Source of the DNA: Acidobacteriota bacterium
GTDB taxonomy: Bacteria > Acidobacteriota > Blastocatellia > Pyrinomonadales > Pyrinomonadaceae
Assembly (NCBI GenBank): GCA_003222975.1
Contig: QHXN01000033.1
Coordinates: forward strand, 1 to 34,415
Length of the DNA stretch: 34,415 nucleotides
Direction of reading: 5' to 3'
Shown: positions 20,881-27,381 of the stretch, in pieces
Position numbering within the stretch: the stretch's first letter is position 1
Layout of the letters: each line of letters starts with the position of its first letter
The notes under the pieces: model-generated
The model's database searches: none
What the model was told of the DNA's origin: nothing
The model's input: only the letters and a program-made list of their open reading frames with translations
Program-made: the position numbers and the translations under genes

Positions 20881-20920
20881 CCCTTGAGCCGGCGTCGCTC
20901 GCGGACGCCAGACTCAAGGG
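20881..20920 (-). terminator. Rho-independent-type terminator after the ribbon-helix-helix gene
   Basis: A two-part perfect stem: cccttgag (20881-20888) with ctcaaggg (20913-20920), and ggcgtc (20891-20896) with gacgcc (20904-20909). Read on the minus strand it is followed by a T-rich TATTTGTCTTT, as expected after the gene ending at 20978. It lies 57 nt past that stop. Confidence 0.65.
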
Positions 20921-20977
20921 CGGAGGCGCTGATTCGTTCGTGCGCTTCGGCGTCGTCCGGCGGTCGGGACGGACGCC

Positions 20978-21250
20978 TCACTCCTCGCCGGACTTGCCGG
21001 TGCCGCTGAAGGGGAGGTCGTCCCTGCGGCGGCGCGGCAGAGGGTCTGAGTCGCGGCGGCGCGGGCGCTGTCCAGGCGCGCGGCGCTCGACGAAGTTCGG
21101 CGGCAGACGCGGCCCTTTGACGGCCTCTTCGAGGATGCGCGTGATCTCCTGCGAGAGCGTGCGGTGTTCGCTCGTGGCGCGCTGCTGGAGCGCGCGCTTC
21201 AGGTCGGCGGGCACGTAGGCCCCGATGAAGACGCCTTTACGGTTCGCCAT
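20978..21250 (-). CDS. ribbon-helix-helix (Arc/MetJ-type) DNA-binding protein
   Basis: A 90-residue protein whose first 50 residues fit a ribbon-helix-helix fold. A short strand (GVFIGAYVPADL) is followed by helix DLKRALQQRATSEH and helix TLSQEITRILEEAV, as in Arc or antitoxin-type regulators. The C-terminal 40 residues are Arg/Pro/Asp-rich and probably disordered (GQRPRRRDSDPLPRRRR). The ATG at 21248-21250 has an AGGAG upstream. It starts 77 nt after the predicted 3' end of rnpB on the same strand with no separate promoter seen. No toxin gene is adjacent, so it is probably not half of a toxin-antitoxin pair. Confidence 0.75.
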   Translation of the reverse strand: MANRKGVFIGAYVPADLKRALQQRATSEHRTLSQEITRILEEAVKGPRLPPNFVERRAPGQRPRRRDSDPLPRRRRDDLPFSGTGKSGEE

Positions 21251-21327
21251 TCTCAGGTTCTCCTGGTGCGGTAGGACGTGGACATCTCGTGAGGCCGGGG
21301 AGCTTTCGAGATGATAGAGCTTAGGTT

Positions 21328-21828
21328 GCCGCGCATTTGAGAACAGGTCTGTAAGCCGAATTCTGTCCCCCGAAATCCGCGCACGGTTTCGGGGCGGCGA
21401 TCATTCCTCTAGGCCGTCCGTCGCCGGACGGCTCAAGCGACCTACCCGGAGGCGTAGCGCGCCTGTCGGCGCGACTTCGGGCGGGCAGCCCTGTCTGACG
21501 ACCTCCCTATTTGGTCTTGCACCACGAGGAGTTTGCCTGGCCGCGCGTGTTACCACGCGCGCCGGTGCGCTCTTACTTTAAGCCCGCGAGGGCCGCACCG
21601 TTTCACCCATCACCCGCTGCCTCCTCCCGAAGGAGAGAGGCCCGCTGGCTGGTCTGTTCTCTGTTGCACTTGTCGTCACGCGGCAAGCCGAAGCGTCTGC
21701 TCTCGCAGCCTCCGGCTCGCCGCGCGCCCAGCCGTTAGCTGGCTCGCTGCCCTTCGGTGTTCGGACTTTCCTCCCCCGCACACTCTCGTGCGCGGCGGCG
21801 ACCGCCCGACCTGCCCTCAATGCGCGGC
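21328..21828 (-). ncRNA. rnpB: RNase P RNA, bacterial class A
   Basis: This is the RNA subunit of RNase P, which matures tRNA 5' ends. On the minus strand the conserved CRI block GAGGAAAGTCCG is at 21762-21773. The AACAGAGAACAGACC block follows, then a P12-like hairpin with a TTCG loop. The conserved end with AGAATTCGGCTTA is near 21354-21366. The 5' end (21821-21828 inward) and the 3' end (21328-21341) are complementary over about 13 bp with one extra base, forming P1, continued by CAGGTC with GACCTG. At about 500 nt it is on the long side, from extended peripheral helices. A promoter ends exactly where the 5' end is predicted. Several open frames across it are not genes. Confidence 0.95.
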
Positions 21829-21834
21829 GCGCGG

Positions 21835-21864
21835 ATTATAGCAAAGCATCGTTGAACACGTACA
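21835..21864 (-). promoter_or_regulatory. rnpB promoter
   Basis: On the minus strand a perfect TATAAT (21835-21840) with a -35-like TGTACG (21859-21864), spacer 18 bp. Transcription would begin 6-7 nt downstream, near 21828, which is exactly the 5' base of the P1 helix predicted independently. Confidence 0.75.
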
Positions 21865-21934
21865 GCCCAAAGATGTCTGCTGTTCAAACTTTTATGAATT
21901 GCCCTGGCGGTTATTTACTCCGACGGATCATCGG

Positions 21935-22636
21935 CTACTGCCCGAAGTATTTGAAGCCGACGCGCAAGTTGTGGAGTGCTGACGGAGGGATGGAGGAGAC
22001 GAGCGCCCAGGTCATCAGACTGTGCGAGATTCCGACGGCCAGGAGGTTCGGCGCGCGCTGATAGACGTAAGCCCAGAGCAGGCCGCCCGCGAAGGTCACA
22101 ACAGTCAGCCAGGGGTTCGGCAGGTGGAGCGCGGCGAAGATGAGCGCGACCAAGAGGACGCTCGCCCACCCGCGGCCCCAGACCACTTGCGCCCGTCGGT
22201 TGATGAAGCCTTGCAGCGCGTACTGCTGCAAAGGCCCCCAGAGCAGGCCGAGCGCGGGCGTGCCGAAGATTGACGCCCCTCCCTTCCAGCGCAGGAAGTC
22301 TAAGTTCGACGTGTACCAGCCGACGCCGACGAAGACGGCGAAGATGGCGAGCATCGGCAGCGCGAGCAGACGCGCCGCGCGCCCGAAGTTGTCGAGACGC
22401 CAGCCCACGTCGCGCGCCGACTCGCCCCGCGCGCGGTGCGAGAGGAACATGAAGACGAAGACGGTCGCGACCGGAAACAGCAGCCCCGTCGCGCCGTCGC
22501 CCGCGAGCGCGAAGACGACCCACTCGCCGATCAAAACGGACGCGACGACCGACGCGATTTCCCACGCCGCCAGCGTGCGGTCTTCCGATTGCGGGATGCG
22601 GATTTCGGATTGCGGATTGAAAGACGCCTGTTTCAC
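21935..22636 (-). CDS. CPBP-like membrane protein with degenerate catalytic motif
   Basis: A 233-residue membrane protein with six to eight helices related to CPBP/Abi intramembrane proteases. It has the late His motifs FAALHLPNP (His171) and GISHSLMTW (His205) at the right spacing. The position normally holding EExxxR reads QQYALQG (137-143), so both glutamates and the arginine are Gln and classical glutamic-type cleavage is not expected. The start is GTG 22634-22636. Residues 6-20 (FNPQSEIRIPQSE) are translated heptamer words of foldback G, and no better start exists downstream without cutting helix 1. It follows the one-TM gene by 78 nt. Confidence 0.8.
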   Translation of the reverse strand: MKQASFNPQSEIRIPQSEDRTLAAWEIASVVASVLIGEWVVFALAGDGATGLLFPVATVFVFMFLSHRARGESARDVGWRLDNFGRAARLLALPMLAIFAVFVGVGWYTSNLDFLRWKGGASIFGTPALGLLWGPLQQYALQGFINRRAQVVWGRGWASVLLVALIFAALHLPNPWLTVVTFAGGLLWAYVYQRAPNLLAVGISHSLMTWALVSSIPPSALHNLRVGFKYFGQ

Positions 22637-22706
22637 ATCACCCGTCCCGTGATGAAGTCAAGATTTGAAGACAGCACATTTCTCATTAACTCCGCAATCC
22701 GCAATC
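22587..22706. repeat. heptamer foldback G (word gattgcg), running into coding sequence
   Basis: The left arm has exact 7-bp steps from 22587: gattgcg, ggatgcg, gatttcg, gattgcg, gattgaa (to 22621). The right arm (about 22690-22706) is a shorter inverted array of the same word. Bases 22608-22619 pair with 22695-22706 (12 bp). The left arm is inside the 5' end of the CPBP-like gene and the start codon sits in the loop; the right arm begins 9 nt past the stop of the upstream gene. Confidence 0.82.
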
Positions 22707-22714
22707 TTCATGGC

Positions 22715-23242
22715 TCACCTCGCCGTGAAGCGGAACGGGCTTCCTATCTGTTGAAGCGTGCGCCGCGCGCCGGCGCGGCTCGCGTGGACGGCATAGACGC
22801 GCGCCTCGTGCTCGCCGCCGAGCGGCGGGTCGAGCATGAAGACGAAGCCGTGGCGCTCATCCGGCGCGAAGCCTTTCGCGGAAACGTCGGGACGCGGCTG
22901 GTCGGCGAGCGCATCCGAGACGAACTTGCCGTCAACGTAGAGCTGTACCTCGACCGCCTCGTCGGGCCGCGCGCGGTCAACGACCCAGCCGCGCACGCTC
23001 GTGCCGTCGGCATGGTCGAGCGCGCCGCTGAATAGCGGGTGGAAGGCGACGGCGTGCGTATAGACGGCGAGCGCAGCGACGAAGATCAGGTCGAGCGCGA
23101 GCTTCGCGAAGAGGAGCGTCGTCAGACGCCTGCGCGCCGCGTGCGAGAGCGCCGCCGCGTGCGCGGGAAAAGGAACACGGAGACCGGGCGCGCGGCCATC
23201 GGTCTCCGTGTCAGTCTCTTCAAGCGCGACGGCGTCCCTCAT
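22715..23242 (-). CDS. hypothetical one-TM protein with C-terminal beta domain
   Basis: A 175-residue protein with a cytosolic Pro/Ala/His-rich N-terminus and one membrane helix (near residues 41-66, TTLLFAKLALDLIFVAALAV). About 100 extracytoplasmic residues follow with an Ig-like beta pattern: SVRGWVVDRARPDEAVEVQ, LYVDGKFVSDA, RHGFVFMLDPP and HEARVYAVHAS. A similar beta module follows membrane helices in some bacterial glycosyltransferase-like proteins, but no enzyme domain is present here. The ATG overlaps the stop of the DUF11-type gene by 4 nt (ATGA), so it is translationally coupled to it. No function is assigned. Confidence 0.7.
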   Translation of the reverse strand: MRDAVALEETDTETDGRAPGLRVPFPAHAAALSHAARRRLTTLLFAKLALDLIFVAALAVYTHAVAFHPLFSGALDHADGTSVRGWVVDRARPDEAVEVQLYVDGKFVSDALADQPRPDVSAKGFAPDERHGFVFMLDPPLGGEHEARVYAVHASRAGARRTLQQIGSPFRFTAR

Positions 23243-25539
23243 TGCCCGCGGTAGGCGTTCGAGTTCGCGTCCTGGTAGGTGAGCGTGTGGCGCGGCGTGA
23301 TGACGGCGTCCGCAGCAAGATTGGGCCTCAGCCGCACGGTCACCTGTAAGACCTGCGTATCGCCCGGCGCGAGTTCGGCCACGCGCCAGACGAAGCCGCG
23401 GCCCCCGCCCGGCATGTCCGTCAGGCTCAGCTCAGGCGACGACGAGACGAACTCCAGCGAGTCGGGCAGGAACTCCGTAACGTTCAGGTTCTTGGCAAGG
23501 CCGCCGCTGTCGTTGACGAGCACGAGGCGGTAGAAAATTGTGTCGCCCGGCTTGACCTCCGAGTTCGGAAGTTCCGCCCGCACGCGCACGCGCGGCGTGG
23601 CGACGGTGAGCACGGTCGAGTCCTCGCTGGCGATGCGCCCGCTGGCATTCAGGGCGCGCGTCACGAGGTTGTATGCGAACTGCGTGCGGTCGGGCGTGTT
23701 GCGCGGGATGTCAACGCGCAGAAGCACAGGGAACTGTCCGCCGCGTGGGTCGAGCGCCGGCGTCTGCGTCACCGCCGGCTCGCCCTCCTGATGCCGACCG
23801 TCGCCATTGGTGTCCGCATAGACGGTCGCCTGCGGCGCGCCGGGCGCGACGATGCGAAGCTCGAAGCTCTCAGGGTAGTTCGAGGGGTTTCGGACGATGA
23901 ACGGGACATAGACGGTGTCGCCGGGCGTCGCCGTCAAGCCCTTCGAGACGGCGTCAACGCGCGCGCCTGAGACGTGGCCGACGGAGATCACGGGGCCGTC
24001 GAAGTTCGACGGAATGAAGAGGCTCTGCGTGCGCATCGTGCCGCGGCCCACGGGCTTGTTCGCGCCCGCGAGCGCTTCGGAGACGGCGCGCAAGGTCACG
24101 GTGATCTCGCGGTTGTCGCGCGACTCCAAGTCGCCGAGCGACCAGATGGCGGTACGCGAGGGGCGGTCGTAGGAGATGGGCGCGGGCGTGGCGCTCACCA
24201 ACTCGAAGTCGGGGTTGAAGACGAAGTCGGCGCGCGTCGTCTTGGCGGCGGCGCTCCCACGGTTACTGACGCTGATGCGCTGCGTGAAGGTGTCGCCGGG
24301 CTGCACGTTCTCCTGGAGCGCGCTCGAAGAGGCCGCGAGCGCGGCGGCGACCACGGTGAGCGAGGCGTCGGCGACGCGCGTCACCGTCGAATCGGCCTGC
24401 GAGGCGGCGCGGACTAAGAAGCGCTGCTGCTGGTTGTCGGGCGTGTTCTCAGGCACACGCGCGTTCAGCATGACCTCGACGCTCGCGCCGCGCTGCATCG
24501 CGGGCGTGACGAAGATGGGCATCCCTGTGTCGTTGCCGCTCTGGCTGAAGGTCGGCTGATATTCGGCGGGCAGGTCTGTCTCAAGCCGGAACTGATCCTC
24601 CTTGTTGCCCGCGTTCGTAATCAGGAGCGGCAGTTGGATGGCCTGGCCGGGCTGCGCCGCGATGGCCGCACGCCTCAGGGCGAGCTGGAGGTCGGGCACT
24701 TGGCGCACCGTCATACTGAATCCGCCCTGCGCCTCGCTCGCGCTCGCCGCCGGCGCGGTTGAAGGAGGCGTTGACGGCTCGACGGTGCGGACGGGCGCAG
24801 TCGTCAGCGCGGGGGTCGGCACAGGAGATGAGACAGAGCCACGGTTGGAGGCGACTGTCGTATCCCTGCGCTCGATTCTCGCAGGCGTCGCGGGCTGCGG
24901 CGTCGGCGACGTGGCGGGCGTCGTAGTCTTCGGGTTCAAGCTGTTTGCGCGAGGGTTGCGTCGCCCGCCCGTCGTGCGCGGGCGAACCTCTTCACCGTTG
25001 CCGCGGAGCGTGAGTGTTGGCGTGCTGGAAGTGCTGCGTGCGATCTGAACCGGCGTCGGTCGCGGCGTCGGCGCGGGCCGCGCGGGCGTCGGTGTCGCGC
25101 GCGCTATCTCGGTCGGCGTTGCCTGTGTGCGCGGCGTCGCGGTGGCGGGGCGCTCGTTCTTCGCCTGCTGAAGCTCGCTCTCGTAGATGTCCACGAAGGG
25201 CGTGTCCTTGATCGTGCGCAGGCGCTGCGCAACCTGGTCGGCGTCCTGGAACTTACCCAGCTCGATGTAAGAGCGACCGAGCCACAAGAGCATCAGGTCG
25301 GCGATGAAGCTGTTGGGGTGGTCTTTGAGGAAGTCGCGGAAGACCGTGGCCGCCTGGTCGTACTGCCCCTTGGCGAAGAGCGCCCGCCCGCGGTTGAAAA
25401 CGTCCTGCTCGGCCTGCGAGGGCGTGTCGTCCTGCTGCGGCGCGCGCGCGGTCGAGGCCGCGCGGACGGCGGCGGTGAAGGGGGCGAAGACGAGCGCGGC
25501 GGCGAGCGCGGCTGCGCCGATTCGATTCCACGTGCTCAA
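23239..25539 (-). CDS. large secreted protein with TPR and DUF11-type repeats
   Basis: A 766-residue secreted protein. The start is TTG 25537-25539, placed 8 nt after GGAGG, and opens a signal peptide (ending near AVRAAS). Residues about 40-110 carry a TPR unit (ALFAKGQYDQAATVFRDFL, then LGRSYIELGKFQDA). Residues about 130-260 are a Pro/Thr/Ala linker (TPTPARPAPTPRPTP). The rest is a series of Ig-like DUF11/conserved-repeat domains, with hallmarks such as LPLLITNAGNKEDQF, SNRGSAAAKTT, VPFIVRNPSNYPESF, LVLVNDSGGLAKNLNVTEF and RVAELAPGDTQVLQVTVRL. DUF11 proteins are usually cell-surface or extracellular. It lies behind the Wza-like exporter and upstream of the one-TM and CPBP-like genes; a surface role is likely but unproven. 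Confidence 0.82.
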   Translation of the reverse strand: MSTWNRIGAAALAAALVFAPFTAAVRAASTARAPQQDDTPSQAEQDVFNRGRALFAKGQYDQAATVFRDFLKDHPNSFIADLMLLWLGRSYIELGKFQDADQVAQRLRTIKDTPFVDIYESELQQAKNERPATATPRTQATPTEIARATPTPARPAPTPRPTPVQIARSTSSTPTLTLRGNGEEVRPRTTGGRRNPRANSLNPKTTTPATSPTPQPATPARIERRDTTVASNRGSVSSPVPTPALTTAPVRTVEPSTPPSTAPAASASEAQGGFSMTVRQVPDLQLALRRAAIAAQPGQAIQLPLLITNAGNKEDQFRLETDLPAEYQPTFSQSGNDTGMPIFVTPAMQRGASVEVMLNARVPENTPDNQQQRFLVRAASQADSTVTRVADASLTVVAAALAASSSALQENVQPGDTFTQRISVSNRGSAAAKTTRADFVFNPDFELVSATPAPISYDRPSRTAIWSLGDLESRDNREITVTLRAVSEALAGANKPVGRGTMRTQSLFIPSNFDGPVISVGHVSGARVDAVSKGLTATPGDTVYVPFIVRNPSNYPESFELRIVAPGAPQATVYADTNGDGRHQEGEPAVTQTPALDPRGGQFPVLLRVDIPRNTPDRTQFAYNLVTRALNASGRIASEDSTVLTVATPRVRVRAELPNSEVKPGDTIFYRLVLVNDSGGLAKNLNVTEFLPDSLEFVSSSPELSLTDMPGGGRGFVWRVAELAPGDTQVLQVTVRLRPNLAADAVITPRHTLTYQDANSNAYRGQ

Positions 25540-25645
25540 AGTTTTTTCCTCCGACAGGCAGGTGCGAGTCTTAACGGGTTGTCCGATCCTTAACGGTCGC
25601 AGGCGTCCGGCGACCTCGTGTGAAACTTTGGTTCAGCCGCGCTGG

Positions 25646-25675
25646 ATAATACAGCTTCGCGGGCGCGTCGGACAA
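25646..25675 (-). promoter_or_regulatory. promoter of the TPR/DUF11 operon
   Basis: On the minus strand TTGTCC (25670-25675, four of six matches to the -35 consensus) and TATTAT (25646-25651) are 18 bp apart. The start would be near 25640, about 100 nt before the TTG start. Two direct copies of cttaacgg (25570-25577 and 25589-25596, 19 nt apart) lie in the leader. Confidence 0.55.
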
Positions 25676-25707
25676 GGCGCTCGAAGGGGAGAGCGTGCGA
25701 GCGCCTT
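25674..25707 (-). terminator. hairpin terminator after the Wza-like gene
   Basis: A perfect 10-bp stem, 25674-25683 with 25698-25707 (aaggcgctcg and its complement), with a 14-nt loop, starts 13 nt past the stop of the Wza-like gene. The T-run (CTTTTAT) is on the plus-strand side rather than the minus side, so its efficiency for the minus transcript is uncertain. It touches the next promoter's -35. Confidence 0.5.
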
Positions 25708-25719
25708 TTATCGCGGATT

Positions 25720-26985
25720 TTACTTGCGGCCTTTGCGCGGGACTTCGACCCGGTCGCCCGCCTGAAGCAAGGGGTCGGGCACTGCCCCGCCCTCGATCTG
25801 GCGCAGGTCGTACTCGGTCGAGACGAGCCGCCCGTCGGCCCCGGCGCGCGAGACTTTAACCCGCCCGCCCGCGAGGGCCGTCACGCCGCCCGAAGCGAGA
25901 AGGGCCTGCGTCAGTGTCATCCCGGTGTGAAAATCTTTCTGCCCCGGCGAGCCGATCTCGCCGCCGACGTAGAAGAACTCCGGCGGTCGCACCACGAGGT
26001 TGACCACGTCGCCGGCCTGCACGAGCGTGTTCAGCGCCGCCGCGTCGTTCAGGTCAACGTTCGTGATCTTGCCCGTCGCGTGCGAGACGACGACGGCGCG
26101 GCCCGCTTCGGGCTTGGGCTGCGCCTCGGCGACGACGACGTAGAGCGGGATGGCCTCGCGCCGCAGAATCTTCGTGCCGGGGTCGCCGGCGAGGCCGCTC
26201 ACCAGAACGGCGTGGCTCGCGTACTCGCGCACGCTGACTCTCACCTGCGGATGCTGGAATATGCCGCGGTGGCGGAACTCGGCGATGAGCTGCGCGGCAA
26301 GCTCGTCGGTCGTCATCCCTGCGACCGTGACGGGGTCGTGCAGCAGAGGGTAGTCGAGCGCACCGCCCGCGAGCACCGTGTAGAGCGTGGACTGCCGCGG
26401 GTCTTTGTCGTTGAGAAGGCGTATGTCGAGCACGTCGCCCGTGCCGATGCGATAGACGGACGTGAGCGGCTCGGAAGCCGTCGCGCTCGCGGGGTTCGCG
26501 CTGTTACTCGAAGTGTTCGACGGCGCGGCTGCCGAGGGGTCTCGATTAACGCCAGCGGCGCTGGCGTCGGCTGGCGACGAATTGACGGGCGTGTTGACGG
26601 GGGCGGGTGCGTTCGCGCCCGGCTTTGAAGGCGCGTCGCTCGTCGTGGATGGCGTGCCGCCGCCGACCGTGCCCGCGGTCGAGGCCGCGGCGGTCGAGAG
26701 CGTCGAAGGCGTCTGAGACTTTTCCGAGACGCGCTCGCCCTTCGGCTTGTCGTCGCGGCGGTCGGCGGTCTTACTCGCGGCGTCGCCTTTGCGCTCGGCC
26801 TTCGCGTCGCCGGAGGGTCGCGCGCTTTTATCGTCCTTCTTCGGCGCGGACGTTGTGTCGCCCTCCGCGGCCTTCTCCTCCGCGAGCGGGCCGACGCGGA
26901 CACCCTCTGCCTGAAAGCCCGCCGCGCGCGCGCCCGCCCCGCAGAAGGCGAGCGCGACGGCGGCGGCAAAAAAGAACTTCTTCAT
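25720..26985 (-). CDS. polysaccharide export (Wza-like) protein with SLBB-type domain
   Basis: A 421-residue exported protein. ATG 26985 begins a signal peptide (KKFFFAAAVALAFCGAGARA); the open frame extends further upstream without a better start. A long Ser/Ala/Pro/Lys-rich low-complexity region covers about residues 30-165. Then comes the poly-export domain: YRIGTGDVLDIRLLND, LDYPLLHDPVTVAGMTTDEL, QVRVSVREYASHAVLVSG, and an SLBB-like C-terminus (FFYVGGEIGSPGQKDFHTG, MTLTQALLASGGVT, LLQAGDRVEVPRKG). Such proteins line the outer-membrane channel for exopolysaccharide. No Wzc-type kinase or glycosyltransferases are near, and the Cys of the signal region is not in a clear lipobox, so lipidation is uncertain. 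Confidence 0.85.
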   Translation of the reverse strand: MKKFFFAAAVALAFCGAGARAAGFQAEGVRVGPLAEEKAAEGDTTSAPKKDDKSARPSGDAKAERKGDAASKTADRRDDKPKGERVSEKSQTPSTLSTAAASTAGTVGGGTPSTTSDAPSKPGANAPAPVNTPVNSSPADASAAGVNRDPSAAAPSNTSSNSANPASATASEPLTSVYRIGTGDVLDIRLLNDKDPRQSTLYTVLAGGALDYPLLHDPVTVAGMTTDELAAQLIAEFRHRGIFQHPQVRVSVREYASHAVLVSGLAGDPGTKILRREAIPLYVVVAEAQPKPEAGRAVVVSHATGKITNVDLNDAAALNTLVQAGDVVNLVVRPPEFFYVGGEIGSPGQKDFHTGMTLTQALLASGGVTALAGGRVKVSRAGADGRLVSTEYDLRQIEGGAVPDPLLQAGDRVEVPRKGRK

Positions 26986-27381
26986 ACGAGCACTCTTCCT
27001 TGCTTGTCTCCCGCAAAGCCGACCGCCGGGCATGGCGGCCTGAAGCGGCCTCGCAAAAGACAATCCCCTTTGTTCATCCGCCGCCCTCGCCGGCTTTCGC
27101 CGGTCGGCGTCGGCGCGTGGGCCTTCGCGTAAAAGAACTTGCGGTACTGACCCACTCACCCTCAGTTACTTTTAAACGGCGAATCGCTCTCGATTCTCAG
27201 AGACCAGCGCCCGAAACTGCGCCTCAGCGGTTGCGACTACCCTGAACGGACGAAGCTCGCGGCGGCCTGGCCGTTTCGATTGTCGAAGCTGTTTGCCGTG
27301 AGCGTTTGTCCCGAACGTCTGGAGCAGGGCTGGAACAGGTCAAAGAAGCTGGCAGGCCGCCGCCGGGCCAGCACTTCGATT
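26986..27381. other. 396-nt spacer without gene between ptsI and Wza-like gene
   Basis: No convincing coding frame or known riboswitch is seen. It holds the hairpin after ptsI (27345-27377), a perfect short palindrome (GAATCG with CGATTC around CTCT, 27181-27196) and a CCGGC/GCCGG stem with a four-base loop (27090-27103, GAAA on the minus strand). The Wza-like mRNA may therefore have a structured leader of up to about 300 nt. I see no good promoter box. Confidence 0.5.
27345..27377 (-). terminator. candidate terminator after ptsI
   Basis: On the minus strand GAAG-TG-CTGGC (27367-27377) pairs with GCCAGCTTC (27345-27353), nine base pairs with a 2-nt bulge and a GC-rich loop. TTTGACC follows it. 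It begins just past the ptsI stop, which suggests the pts operon ends here. Confidence 0.5.

Noticed and set aside
21511..21841. Several 60-100 codon open frames over 21511-21841
   Set aside because: They lie within RNase P RNA, whose conserved blocks and P1 pairing explain the sequence.
22650..22710. 17-codon frame (MKIADCGVNEK...) after the one-TM gene
   Set aside because: It is only the translation of foldback G; no ribosome-binding site or family support.
26986..27345. Cyclic-di-GMP riboswitch upstream of the Wza-like gene
   Set aside because: Exporter genes often have one, and there are GNRA-type hairpins here, but the conserved riboswitch core sequences could not be found.
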